Virus record (IMG/VR): IMGVR_UViG_3300007539_000011
Span: 33,790 to 97,789 of that record
Source: a virus
Length of the DNA stretch: 64,000 nucleotides
Strand: one strand, 5' to 3'
The notes under the pieces were generated by a model. It saw only the letters and a list, made by a program, of their open reading frames with translations, was not told where the DNA came from and did not search any database. Positions within the stretch are counted from its first letter, which is position 1. Every line of letters begins with the position of its first letter. Made by a program: the position numbers and the translations under genes. Shown piece by piece: positions 32,239-39,044 of the stretch.

Positions 32239-33353
32239 CTCTCGCCACCTTCCTTAGCTGCGAGCTTAGCGTGGATCCGGGCGTGGATCCGGGCGATCTT
32301 GAGGACACTCTCGGTATCCTCCATCGCCTCGAATGGATCCCCAGGTAGATCCAAGGTGAAGGCCCACGCCTTCTCCGAGCACCTGCTCCCTCGGCCCTTG
32401 TAGAAGCGAGCCTTCTCAGCAAGCTCAGGAAACTCCTTCTCAAGGATGAGCATCGTCTCGCGGTGACGAATGCTCTGCCGAGCGGCTGGGTCCGCGCTCA
32501 CGTAGAGGTTGACCTCTCGGTCGTACCCTGGGATAGAGAAGAGCCTGCGTGCACACCCATCTTTATTTTCCCAGGACCCCTTAGGGAGGTACTTAACCTC
32601 ACCCTCAGAGATCTCCCTTGGCAGGAGAATGTCAACATCCGATAGGCCATTAGCGTCAGCTAGGCCACCAGATACGTGGACACACCCGAAGGGTAGTTCT
32701 CCGACAACATCGTCAAAGATGTCGTCCTGGGTCTGAAAGCTCGCACCCCACTTCAGGAGCCTCTTGCGATACTCACGGATCCAGCCGTAGCTGGCTCCGC
32801 GCCTCTCCAAGTGGCCGGGAGCCAAAAGCACCATCCAGGAGCGGACATTATGAAGGCGGTCCCGCCTCCAGTCTACTTCCCGGTGGATCCTCCGGTACTC
32901 CTCGAAGGCTTCAAGCACCTTCCCAGAGGTACCCATAGCTCTCAGGACATTGAGAGCTGTGTCCACCTCCTGGACCTCCATCGAACGCCACCAGAAGTCA
33001 GCGTTGAAGCAGGGCCCAACCGCCTCACCGAGGCTGCGGATCGCCTGACGAAGATCCACCTGAAACCCAGCAAGCTTGGTCTCCAGAGAGTACTCTTCGT
33101 CTTGGCAATTGATGAGCGCTCGGACCATCTCGTCACAGAGGCTCTCACTCTCGTCGCCGCCTTCAGAGAGCAGCTGATCTACGAGCACCTCAACCCAGGA
33201 GCGCTCTTCGACCTCGCAGGCACCTTCGCCTGCTTTGAGGACAGTACCGTCCTCTAAGTCTTGCTGGTAGATCTTGTCGAGATCCCAGCCCTGACCTGCA
33301 ACGCCAATACGGGCGTTCTTTTTAGTATCTGAGGTTCCCCCAGTTGCAGACAT
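32235..33353 (-). CDS. Nucleotidyltransferase-like protein (372 aa)
   Basis: In the C-terminal half, VSGGLADANGLSDVDILLPR matches a nucleotidyltransferase-fold motif (Gly-Gly, then Ser-Asp-x-Asp), and a third acid may be in REVNLYV about 40 residues later. The N-terminal 200 residues are helical with no known domain. The gene is clearly more GC-rich than its neighbours. Toxin-type or tRNA-modifying nucleotidyltransferases are possible, but substrate and activity are unknown. A TATAAGAAAT motif precedes it. Confidence 0.55.
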   Translation of the reverse strand: MSATGGTSDTKKNARIGVAGQGWDLDKIYQQDLEDGTVLKAGEGACEVEERSWVEVLVDQLLSEGGDESESLCDEMVRALINCQDEEYSLETKLAGFQVDLRQAIRSLGEAVGPCFNADFWWRSMEVQEVDTALNVLRAMGTSGKVLEAFEEYRRIHREVDWRRDRLHNVRSWMVLLAPGHLERRGASYGWIREYRKRLLKWGASFQTQDDIFDDVVGELPFGCVHVSGGLADANGLSDVDILLPREISEGEVKYLPKGSWENKDGCARRLFSIPGYDREVNLYVSADPAARQSIRHRETMLILEKEFPELAEKARFYKGRGSRCSEKAWAFTLDLPGDPFEAMEDTESVLKIARIHARIHAKLAAKEGGES

Positions 33354-33377
33354 AATGACCTCCTAAAGCCATGTCCA

Positions 33378-33387
33378 ATTTCTTATA
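33378..33387 (-). promoter_or_regulatory. Late-type promoter motif TATAAGAAAT
   Basis: GGTATAAGAAATTGG on the minus strand lies 25 bases before ATG 33353, with TAGGAGGTC as the ribosome site between. Confidence 0.5.
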
Positions 33388-33432
33388 CCAGATCCAACCC
33401 TAAGATTTGTGTGTACGGTAATGGAGGGTAGC

Positions 33433-34293
33433 ATGCTTACTTTTAGTGAGTTGGAAGTTTCGCCTAGTGAGATCGACGACCTTTACGACAGGGGATTTGC
33501 TAAGAATACCAAACACTTAGAATCAGGCTTCTATGCTTTCAAGTCTGGCAATCAGTCAGCTCTTGTTCATTGCAGAGGAGACTACATCGACCTCATAGAG
33601 TCAAAGGGGCTCACCTTCCAAGGAGTAAAGCCAAGGGACTCTAAGCAAACTTGCATGATGTTCTCTATGGCTAACTACCCGCTCACTGTAGCTATGGGCG
33701 CAGCTGGAACAGGTAAGACAACGCTAGCGTGCGCCTTTGCCCTTCACTCCCACTTTAAGAAAGACAATAACATAGTACTACTGAAGCCTACTTCTTTTAC
33801 TACAAAGATGAGCAACGCCATAGCACCTATACCCGGAGACCATCGTGAGAAGATGGCTGGGTACATAGATTCATACTTATTTGCTATGAACAATATACTA
33901 GGTGAAAACTTTGAGCATTACCTCTTTCAGCTGGAAGAAGAGAAGAAGCTAGTCTACCAACCCCTTGAACTTGTTAGGGGAATGAACTTTGATAAGAGTA
34001 CTATCATCATCGATGAAGCCCAGAATACTACACCCCATGAGTTACTTACTGTTATATCCCGTGTAGCAGAATCAAGTAAGATCATAGTGATGGGTGACCT
34101 ACAGCAAATAGACATAGGTCTAGAGCCAGAAGAGACAGGGCTAGGCTGCCTTCTAGACTCAGACCTATTTTGGGACAGCCCTCACTGCGGAGCCATAGAG
34201 CTAGACTCTCAGTACCGAGGCCCACTGGCAGAACTAGCGGGAGAAATACTAAAGGATCTCTACGCGCAAAAAGAACCCATCAAAATGGCATAA
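33433..34293 (+). CDS. phoH: PhoH-family ATPase
   Basis: A Walker A loop GAAGTGKTT and a Walker B IIIDEAQN belong to the PhoH family, ATPases with an RNA-helicase-like fold that are common in phages and of uncertain role, possibly in RNA or phosphate stress. Sensor-like motifs GDLQQIDIG and SQYRG follow. The start is ATG 33433 after TGGAGGGTAGC; an upstream GTG is less likely. The last codons coincide with the start of the repeated promoter element at 34281-34300. Confidence 0.9.
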   Translation: MLTFSELEVSPSEIDDLYDRGFAKNTKHLESGFYAFKSGNQSALVHCRGDYIDLIESKGLTFQGVKPRDSKQTCMMFSMANYPLTVAMGAAGTGKTTLACAFALHSHFKKDNNIVLLKPTSFTTKMSNAIAPIPGDHREKMAGYIDSYLFAMNNILGENFEHYLFQLEEEKKLVYQPLELVRGMNFDKSTIIIDEAQNTTPHELLTVISRVAESSKIIVMGDLQQIDIGLEPEETGLGCLLDSDLFWDSPHCGAIELDSQYRGPLAELAGEILKDLYAQKEPIKMA

Positions 34294-34300
34294 GTATATG
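34281..34300 (+). repeat. Partial copy of the 59-bp cassette repeat (promoter part)
   Basis: AAAATGGCATAAGTATATGA overlaps the end of phoH and matches the 3' third of the full copies at 34963, 35712 and 36761. It contains CATAAGTATA at 34289-34298 and lies at the 5' end of the structured RNA. Confidence 0.75.
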
Positions 34301-34945
34301 AGTGAAGCATTTATGTAGTGTAGCGGCCTACCGGTTGCGCATGGACTTCACTTTTGCTGTGCTGCGAAGCATAGCGCGACGGCCACACCTGCAGCAGATT
34401 CGTCTGTGGCGTTCAGCAGGGAAAAGCTCAGAGGTCTGCCGAAGACTATCTACCTGGGCTGGGGCTTGGTATCCCTATTTAACAAAATTACCAGGCGGTG
34501 CGCTGAGGAGTGCACTGGAGCTTGACGTAGTCACGTAAAGCTATAGCCTGGCAGCTTCGGCTGTCAGCAGTTCGAGAGGACTGAGCGGGGGAGAGGGTCT
34601 CGCTGCAAAACAAAAGACACTCTACGATCAGCTTAAGTGACATTTGCTGAGCGTTTTCCAGTGTAGTGGTGCGGCACTCACAATGGATAAGTAATGGGAA
34701 AACTTCGGGCTCGTCCCGGAGTTCCGTGCAATAGGCGAAAGCCTACCCACGTCGGGGACAATAACAAGCAAAACCGGCGGCTAGAAGAGAAAGGTGCGCA
34801 CCTTATATAGGGCAATCCGAATATCTTAGCAGAGCCTCGGCAGGCCATTGGTAACTGTCGGGTAGATGCCTCTCGGTGGAGGCTGCTCTAAAGGAAGGTT
34901 GAAGCGCTAAGAACTGGCTCACTTTGGTGGGTCTTTCTCTGACGC
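34301..34945 (+). ncRNA. Large structured non-coding RNA candidate (about 650 nt)
   Basis: This stretch has no plausible gene but folds into many hairpins on the plus strand. They include 34356-34375 with a GCGA tetraloop, 34548-34567 with a C(UUCG)G tetraloop, 34702-34722, 34732-34745 with a GAAA loop, 34835-34862 and 34868-34883. The first 7 bases (AGTGAAG) pair with CTTCACT at 34346-34352. GNRA and UUCG loops are typical of large structured RNAs. It has its own promoter-like motif (34289-34298) and ends before the repeat at 34963. Size and tRNA proximity recall ROOL or GOLLD RNAs, without proof. Confidence 0.7.
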
Positions 34946-34962
34946 GTGGAGGCCTTTTCTTT

Positions 34963-35021
34963 AGCTCTTACACCTGATGATAGACGTAAATTGGTACCTC
35001 CAAATTGGCATAAGCATCTGA
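34963..35021 (+). repeat. 59-bp cassette repeat, copy A
   Basis: It begins AGCTCTTACACCTGATGATA and ends GGCATAAGCATCTGA. It is preceded by a T-rich tract (CCTTTTCTTT). The promoter-like core is degenerate (CATAAGCATC). Confidence 0.85.
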
Positions 35022-35080
35022 ACCAAAAAAAGGGCTTACACAGCCCACTTCTACGCAGGCCTAAGGCCGAGGAGAGAGAT

Positions 35081-35665
35081 ATGTCTGACTATCTTTTTAG
35101 TGGGTACTTTAATAATCAGAATCTACTAAGCGGGTCCGCTACGGGACTCTTCGACAACCGACACCTCCAGGACCTCCTGGAGGAGGGCCTAGAGCCCACG
35201 GAGGTTGACTGGGGAGGGGACTCCCGTCGCTGCTGGGCCTGGTGCCCAGAGGAGGTAGCCACTAGAAATCCAGGCTTCGGAAGACCAGTAAGATGGCGCA
35301 GGGGCCGCGGAGCCCCAGAAGCAATCACTTTCGGAGGGGCGGTGTTTACCTCCCGCGAGTGGAAGAAAAGCACAGTCGCGAGGAGGAGAGCCGGTGCGCG
35401 CTCAAGAAAGTGGGAGGAGCCTCAGCAGAGGCCCTCGTTCACTTTTCTGCTGCGCAGGCGCGCAGAGGAAAAGAGCTGTAGTGTAGCCAAGCTACTACTC
35501 CAGCAACTGCGCATAGAAAGGCTGACCCACCTGCCGCGGTGGGACGGGGGGCTAGAGCCTCTCCGGAAGGCTATTATGGCCGCCGAGTGGCAAGGGCTGC
35601 CATACGGCCACAGCTTCCAGAGTTTCTGGGAGTGGTGGGCAGTCCACATCCACCCCAGGCTCTAG
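35081..35665 (+). CDS. Unknown GC-rich cassette gene (194 aa)
   Basis: ATG 35081 follows CGAGGAGAGAGAT, so the upstream in-frame part that runs through the repeat is leader. The protein starts MSDYLFSGYFNNQNLLSGSA, with DRHLQDLLEEG-type helices, then a Trp/Arg/Gly-rich middle and a C-terminus with FWEWWAVHIHPRL. GC-rich codons differ sharply from phoH beside it. No family recognised. It is a lone cargo with its own terminator at 35671-35711. Confidence 0.65.
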   Translation: MSDYLFSGYFNNQNLLSGSATGLFDNRHLQDLLEEGLEPTEVDWGGDSRRCWAWCPEEVATRNPGFGRPVRWRRGRGAPEAITFGGAVFTSREWKKSTVARRRAGARSRKWEEPQQRPSFTFLLRRRAEEKSCSVAKLLLQQLRIERLTHLPRWDGGLEPLRKAIMAAEWQGLPYGHSFQSFWEWWAVHIHPRL

Positions 35666-35670
35666 GCCCG

Positions 35671-35711
35671 GGGCGGGGCCTGAACCCGCTCTCGGAGCCC
35701 TGCCCTTTTTT
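35671..35711 (+). terminator. Rho-independent terminator of cassette 2
   Basis: GGGCGGGGC pairs with GCCCTGCCC over a 17-base loop and is followed by six T, directly before repeat copy B. Confidence 0.8.
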
Positions 35712-35770
35712 AGCTCTTACATCCGATGATAGACGCAAAACAGGGGTAGCAAATTGGCATAAGTATATGA
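35712..35770 (+). repeat. 59-bp cassette repeat, copy B
   Basis: It runs from AGCTCTTACATCCGATGATA to GCATAAGTATATGA. The promoter-like core CATAAGTATA is at 35758-35767, leaving about 40 bases of leader before the next gene's start. Confidence 0.85.
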
Positions 35771-35805
35771 AGCGATTGTTTAACAGCACACAAAGGAGTT
35801 TCAAA

Positions 35806-36339
35806 GTGCTGAATTTCTTCAAGAACCTCTTTCGCCCTGCCCTCCCTCCCGTCACCTCCGGGAACATTCTCTACGGGGATTTCCCCGGGTACAAGACCTG
35901 GTTCTGTTCTAACGAGATTCCGGTCGAGATCGGGGAGCGCGTTCACGCGATCACCAACCACCGCTGCGACGAGCTCTCGCTGGAGAGCGAGGCGCTGGCG
36001 GCGAGGGACGCAGGGCAGCCCCTGGTTCCAGTAACCCTCAAGACCCCTCGCGGGGACCTACGAGGATTCTGCTGGCACCACTCAGGCTGTAACGGCCGCG
36101 ACAGCATCGCGGCCCTACTGACCTTCGGGTCAGTCGAGGACCTTCTCGTTCAGATCGCGGAGCGAAAGCTCCTCAATCATTTCGAGTGGGAGGGCAAGCT
36201 GTATTCAATCACTTCAAGCGATTGGACCCAAGAGCACGTCGTGCGGGCCGCGAGGCCTCTCACCGACCGAGAGCGGCGGAAGCCCACTGAGGCGGAAGCG
36301 GAGCTGGTGTGGGACGTGAGCTACACGAGGAGCATGTAA
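35806..36339 (+). CDS. Unknown GC-rich cassette gene (177 aa)
   Basis: GTG 35806 is preceded by AAAGGAGTTTCAAA, whereas the in-frame ATG at 35767 sits inside the repeat with no site, so the GTG is chosen. The protein starts VLNFFKNLFRPALPPVTSGN, then a mixed soluble domain with WHHSGCNGRDSIAALLTFGS and several Cys/His. It is GC-rich. No family recognised. Three tiny membrane genes follow in the same cassette. Confidence 0.65.
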   Translation: MLNFFKNLFRPALPPVTSGNILYGDFPGYKTWFCSNEIPVEIGERVHAITNHRCDELSLESEALAARDAGQPLVPVTLKTPRGDLRGFCWHHSGCNGRDSIAALLTFGSVEDLLVQIAERKLLNHFEWEGKLYSITSSDWTQEHVVRAARPLTDRERRKPTEAEAELVWDVSYTRSM

Positions 36340-36341
36340 TA

Positions 36342-36461
36342 ATGTTAGGGACGTGGATCTTTTTGGGGTGGAGCTTCGCCGTCTACTGGCGTCTCTACGA
36401 AATGTTCAACCAGCTCCGTAAGGGGGAGCGCGAGTGGAAGGAGAGAGAAAATGAGATTTAA
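36342..36461 (+). CDS. Very small membrane protein (39 aa)
   Basis: ATG 36342 follows the previous stop by two bases. A hydrophobic N-terminal half (MLGTWIFLGWSFAVYWRLYE) and a charged C-terminal half predict one membrane span. It overlaps the next start by 11 bases, a coupled arrangement. Confidence 0.6.
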   Translation: MLGTWIFLGWSFAVYWRLYEMFNQLRKGEREWKERENEI

Positions 36462-36633
36462 AGAGTGGCTCCGTAAAACGGGATTAAAGGCAGGCATCGT
36501 TTGCCTGCTGTGCGTAATCTTATGCCGACTCCTAGGGAGCACAGCGATGGGGAGCCTGCTATCTGGCGGGTGGCTATTCGGAAGCATCTATTTTATCGAT
36601 GATTACTTCTATAGAATTAAGGAGAATGGGTAA
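36451..36633 (+). CDS. Small membrane protein (60 aa)
   Basis: The ATG follows GGAAGGAGAGAGAAA. Two hydrophobic segments (AGIVCLLCVILCRLLG and GSLLSGGWLFGSIYFI) flanked by charged ends predict a two-span protein. It is coupled to neighbours on both sides. Function unknown. Confidence 0.7.
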   Translation: MRFKEWLRKTGLKAGIVCLLCVILCRLLGSTAMGSLLSGGWLFGSIYFIDDYFYRIKENG

Positions 36634-36713
36634 TGATTGCGTATGTACTGATTAAGATTATTGTCGGCGTTAGCCTCCTCGTCGGAGGACTCATTATTGC
36701 CGACAAGCTCTAA
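36633..36713 (+). CDS. Very small membrane protein (26 aa)
   Basis: The ATG overlaps the previous stop (TAATG), with GGAGAATGGG before it. Nearly the whole peptide is one membrane span (VLIKIIVGVSLLVGGLIIAD). Confidence 0.55.
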   Translation: MIAYVLIKIIVGVSLLVGGLIIADKL

Positions 36714-36732
36714 AAACCCACAACCACCCAAC

Positions 36733-36760
36733 AAAGAAAAGCCTAAGGAACTTTTCTTTT
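36733..36760 (+). terminator. Hairpin terminator, copy 2
   Basis: AAAGAAAAG-CCTAAGGAA-CTTTTCTTTT closes cassette 3. Apart from strand it is identical to the minus-strand copy at 31993-32019. Confidence 0.8.
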
Positions 36761-36819
36761 AGCTATGACGCCTGACGATAGACGCAAAACAGGGGTAGCA
36801 AAATGGCATAAGTATATGA
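36761..36819 (+). repeat. 59-bp cassette repeat, copy C
   Basis: It runs from AGCTATGACGCCTGACGATA to GCATAAGTATATGA, with promoter core CATAAGTATA at 36807-36816. Confidence 0.85.
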
Positions 36820-36871
36820 TCCGGGGAATTTCTCCCCGAAAAGACCCGGGGATAACCCCGGAGAAAGGGTA

Positions 36872-37306
36872 ATGCGTATGAACGCTGCCCAACTCGCTGA
36901 GATTTTCTTTTATTGTTCCTGTGGCGCATTTGTCGCCACCATGGCGCTCACCCACACGATCTCATTCTTCTCCCGCAGATCGCTACGGCTGAAGTCACTC
37001 CACCGACAGGTGGCAGAATACAAGGGTCTAGCAAATGACTATGAAGCACGAGTCAGGGAGCTCACTAAAGAGCTACAAGGCACCGCTAGAGAGCTGTACC
37101 ATGTGAAGCGTGAATACTCCGAGAGCGTGCGCTCCCACGAGGCAAGGTTCGTCCTTCTGGGGGAGGTAGAAGAGAAGAATGCCAATCTCAACGGGACTGT
37201 AAAGACTCTGTCCGAGCGTCTCAAGGTGCTCTCCTCTCAATACCAAAAGCTACTTAAAAATCATATGGCAAACGGGGGAACCCGAATAATGGGAGAGGCA
37301 AAATGA
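36872..37306 (+). CDS. Membrane-anchored coiled-coil protein (144 aa)
   Basis: ATG 36872 follows GGAGAAAGGGTA. One N-terminal span (AEIFFYCSCGAFVATMALTH) is followed by a long coiled coil (about residues 38-130), a layout seen in i-spanins and in membrane scaffolds. The stop overlaps the start of the 30-residue gene. It lacks an obvious lipoprotein partner, so lysis is only a possibility. Confidence 0.65.
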   Translation: MRMNAAQLAEIFFYCSCGAFVATMALTHTISFFSRRSLRLKSLHRQVAEYKGLANDYEARVRELTKELQGTARELYHVKREYSESVRSHEARFVLLGEVEEKNANLNGTVKTLSERLKVLSSQYQKLLKNHMANGGTRIMGEAK

Positions 37307-37395
37307 TTATTACCATAGCATGGGTTTTCTCTAAGTTGATAGCGGGATGCCTGATCTTAATCCTAATGTTGGCAGTCCATGACCGCCTAACCTAA
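37303..37395 (+). CDS. Very small membrane protein (30 aa)
   Basis: ATG 37303 overlaps the previous stop (ATGA). Most of the peptide is one span (FSKLIAGCLILILMLAV). A terminator follows 39 bases downstream. Confidence 0.55.
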   Translation: MIITIAWVFSKLIAGCLILILMLAVHDRLT

Positions 37396-37433
37396 CCCCC
37401 CAACCCCCAAAGCCCTGACAAGGCTGCGGGGTT

Positions 37434-37460
37434 AAAGAGAAGCCTAAGGAACTTTTCTTT
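37434..37460. terminator. Hairpin terminator, copy 3 (bidirectional position)
   Basis: AAAGAGAAG-CCTAAGGAA-CTTTTCTTT lies between the plus-strand cassette 4 and the convergent minus-strand gene ending at 37476, and could stop both. It is followed by AGCTATCAA, the first bases of the cassette repeat only. Confidence 0.75.
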
Positions 37461-37475
37461 AGCTATCAAAGCTAC

Positions 37476-37700
37476 TTAGACTTTCTCTAAGCACCCCATG
37501 CACATATACCCAAAGGCTGTCTCTACGCCTTCATCTAAGCCAGTCGCAGCTTCTTTAAGTCCACCTGCAACGGCTTCTTCTTCAGTAGTCTCTACCAGAG
37601 TCTCAGGCGCAGCGGTGTCGTCCCCGCATACTTCGCACTCATAAATCTCACAAGAGAATACTAGACCTGTAGCTTCTTCTTTAAAGAAGTGCGAGTTCAT
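37476..37700 (-). CDS. Zinc-ribbon-like small protein (74 aa)
   Basis: Two Cys pairs, CEVC near residue 21 and CMGC near the C-terminus, bracket an acidic Ala/Glu stretch and could bind zinc. The start overlaps the preceding gene by four bases. No family recognised. Confidence 0.65.
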   Translation of the reverse strand: MNSHFFKEEATGLVFSCEIYECEVCGDDTAAPETLVETTEEEAVAGGLKEAATGLDEGVETAFGYMCMGCLEKV

Positions 37701-37936
37701 AGCTCAACGACGGTATTGGGATTAGGGAAGTTCTTATTGCAGTGAGGGCACTCAAGCTTATGCTCTTCCGGTACCTCTTCCAGGGCCTCCATACTCCAGC
37801 TAGACACTCCGCCCTTTTCCATAGGAGTCTCGATGAAGGCTCTCTCCGCAGCCTTCTCGTCTTCTGTAATATAGATGCGCTCAACCGACATGCCTAAACC
37901 TGTGGTGCCAGTTGCCTTTACGCACTTAGTAGTCAT
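37697..37936 (-). CDS. Small protein with CPHC finger (79 aa)
   Basis: The C-terminus LECPHCNKNFPNPN carries one Cys pair typical of a half zinc finger. The rest is acidic. It overlaps the 74-residue gene and follows the 115-residue gene, forming a three-gene minus-strand unit from 38292. Confidence 0.6.
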   Translation of the reverse strand: MTTKCVKATGTTGLGMSVERIYITEDEKAAERAFIETPMEKGGVSSWSMEALEEVPEEHKLECPHCNKNFPNPNTVVEL

Positions 37937-37944
37937 CGTTACCT

Positions 37945-38292
37945 CTAGTCGTTAAAGGGCTCTCTAAAAGCCACTGTCCAGTTACGGAACCCTACGCTTT
38001 CTTTTAGCTTAGAGTTCAGCTCCTCTAGCTTCAAGTACAAGTGCTTCTTGCGTATGTACTCACCAGAGAAGTATATACCTCTTTTGTTTATATACAGGAT
38101 AGCCCTGCTAGATGGCAAGGGAAACCAGTTACTTCCAAAGCCCTTGTTTCGAGCATTGAAGTAGTTCTTAAGCATGTCAAGGATCAAGTGGTTATCCCTG
38201 TCAGGCTCCAAGACTTCTAAGCATTCCAGCAGCCCAGCCTTAAACTCGCTATCTTTAACTATCTTAAGTATATTGTGATGCCAGCACCGCAT
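37945..38292 (-). CDS. Unknown protein (115 aa)
   Basis: ATG 38292 follows TAAGGAGGTACA, an excellent site. A soluble mixed alpha/beta protein (ILKIVKDSEFKAGLLECLEV) without known motifs. It is the first gene of the unit under the TATAAGTGCA promoter motif. Confidence 0.65.
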   Translation of the reverse strand: MRCWHHNILKIVKDSEFKAGLLECLEVLEPDRDNHLILDMLKNYFNARNKGFGSNWFPLPSSRAILYINKRGIYFSGEYIRKKHLYLKLEELNSKLKESVGFRNWTVAFREPFND

Positions 38293-38325
38293 TGTACCTC
38301 CTTAGATTTTTTGCAGTGTAGCAAA

Positions 38326-38335
38326 TGCACTTATA
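38326..38335 (-). promoter_or_regulatory. Late-type promoter motif TATAAGTGCA
   Basis: The minus strand reads AAATTATAAGTGCATTTG about 35 bases before ATG 38292. The same AT-rich spot could serve the divergent plus-strand gene at 38367. Confidence 0.45.
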
Positions 38336-38366
38336 ATTTAGTACCCTCCTAGAAAGGCCAAGCCAA

Positions 38367-38729
38367 ATGAATATTAGTATAAGGTTGGAGACTGTGTTTA
38401 AGTCTCTAGCAGGCGCAGTACTGCCGCTAGCTCTTTGGCTTATAAATCTCAACCTAGAGGTGTCGGAACTTACAAGCACCGTATCTAGGCTAGAAAAAAC
38501 ACAGGTGCCAGCAGTAACGCAGGTAACCAAGCAAGTAGCCACGCTAGAGTCTGACGTGTCTAGACTTAAAGAGAAAGTATCCGGGTTAAAGGTAGACTAC
38601 GAAAAAGTGAGCGCCCGGGCTGCAGAGAATACTACAACAATCACTGAAATGCGTGTAAGCCTCAAGTATATTGAAGAGGGCATAAGGATCATCAAATCAA
38701 GGGTCCTTGGACCCTCTTCTTCTGACTAG
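38367..38729 (+). CDS. Membrane-anchored coiled-coil protein (120 aa)
   Basis: An N-terminal span (LAGAVLPLALWLINLNL) precedes a heptad-rich region (about residues 30-110). This is the outline of an i-spanin or of a membrane scaffold. It pairs with the following 100-residue membrane protein in one unit. No diagnostic motif. Confidence 0.6.
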   Translation: MNISIRLETVFKSLAGAVLPLALWLINLNLEVSELTSTVSRLEKTQVPAVTQVTKQVATLESDVSRLKEKVSGLKVDYEKVSARAAENTTTITEMRVSLKYIEEGIRIIKSRVLGPSSSD

Positions 38730-38740
38730 ACGAGGACCGC

Positions 38741-39043
38741 ATGGAAAAGAGAACCTACGACTCAGCAATCATAGTTATCTTGGCCTTTGTGCTTACTACT
38801 CTAGTAGCTAGCTTTGGGGCCAGTAACCCTCACGCAGAAAGCTCTCTTTACAGAGTGTACCCGCCAATCGTCCAAGACTACGGGTCCCCCTCGATAGAGC
38901 CAAAGCCTGCTACTCCCTCTAACGAAGAGCTTATAGACGCGCTTAAAGAGCGCAATCTAGAGATGGCTAGAGCGAGGGAAGCAGCTCTTCTGCTGGAAGC
39001 AGAAGTACGAGAGATGGTGGAGACCATGGAGATGGCCCCCTAG
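38741..39043 (+). CDS. Membrane protein with helical tail (100 aa)
   Basis: One span near residues 8-26 (AIIVILAFVLTTLVASFGAS), a Pro-rich linker and a C-terminal Glu/Ala/Arg helix. ATG 38741 lies 12 bases after the upstream stop. Function unknown. Confidence 0.6.
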   Translation: MEKRTYDSAIIVILAFVLTTLVASFGASNPHAESSLYRVYPPIVQDYGSPSIEPKPATPSNEELIDALKERNLEMARAREAALLLEAEVREMVETMEMAP

Positions 39044-39044
39044 A

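Noticed and set aside
34300-34945. Group I or II intron, RNase P RNA or tmRNA in the region after phoH
   Set aside because: phoH is complete, with no interrupted exon and no intron-encoded endonuclease. I see no RNase P conserved core and no tmRNA tag frame or tRNA-like ends. A stand-alone structured RNA fits better, but a model search was not possible.
35539-35805. N-terminal extension of the 35806 gene through the repeat
   Set aside because: It would include the end of the previous gene, its terminator and the promoter repeat; GTG 35806 has a strong ribosome site.
34963-36819. The 59-bp repeats as coding sequence for a conserved peptide (LTPDDRRK...WHKYM frame)
   Set aside because: The frame is open in all copies and some changes are silent, but the downstream genes have better starts with ribosome sites after the repeat, and the partial copy at phoH is read in another frame. 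A promoter/leader role fits all copies; a coding origin is not fully excluded.
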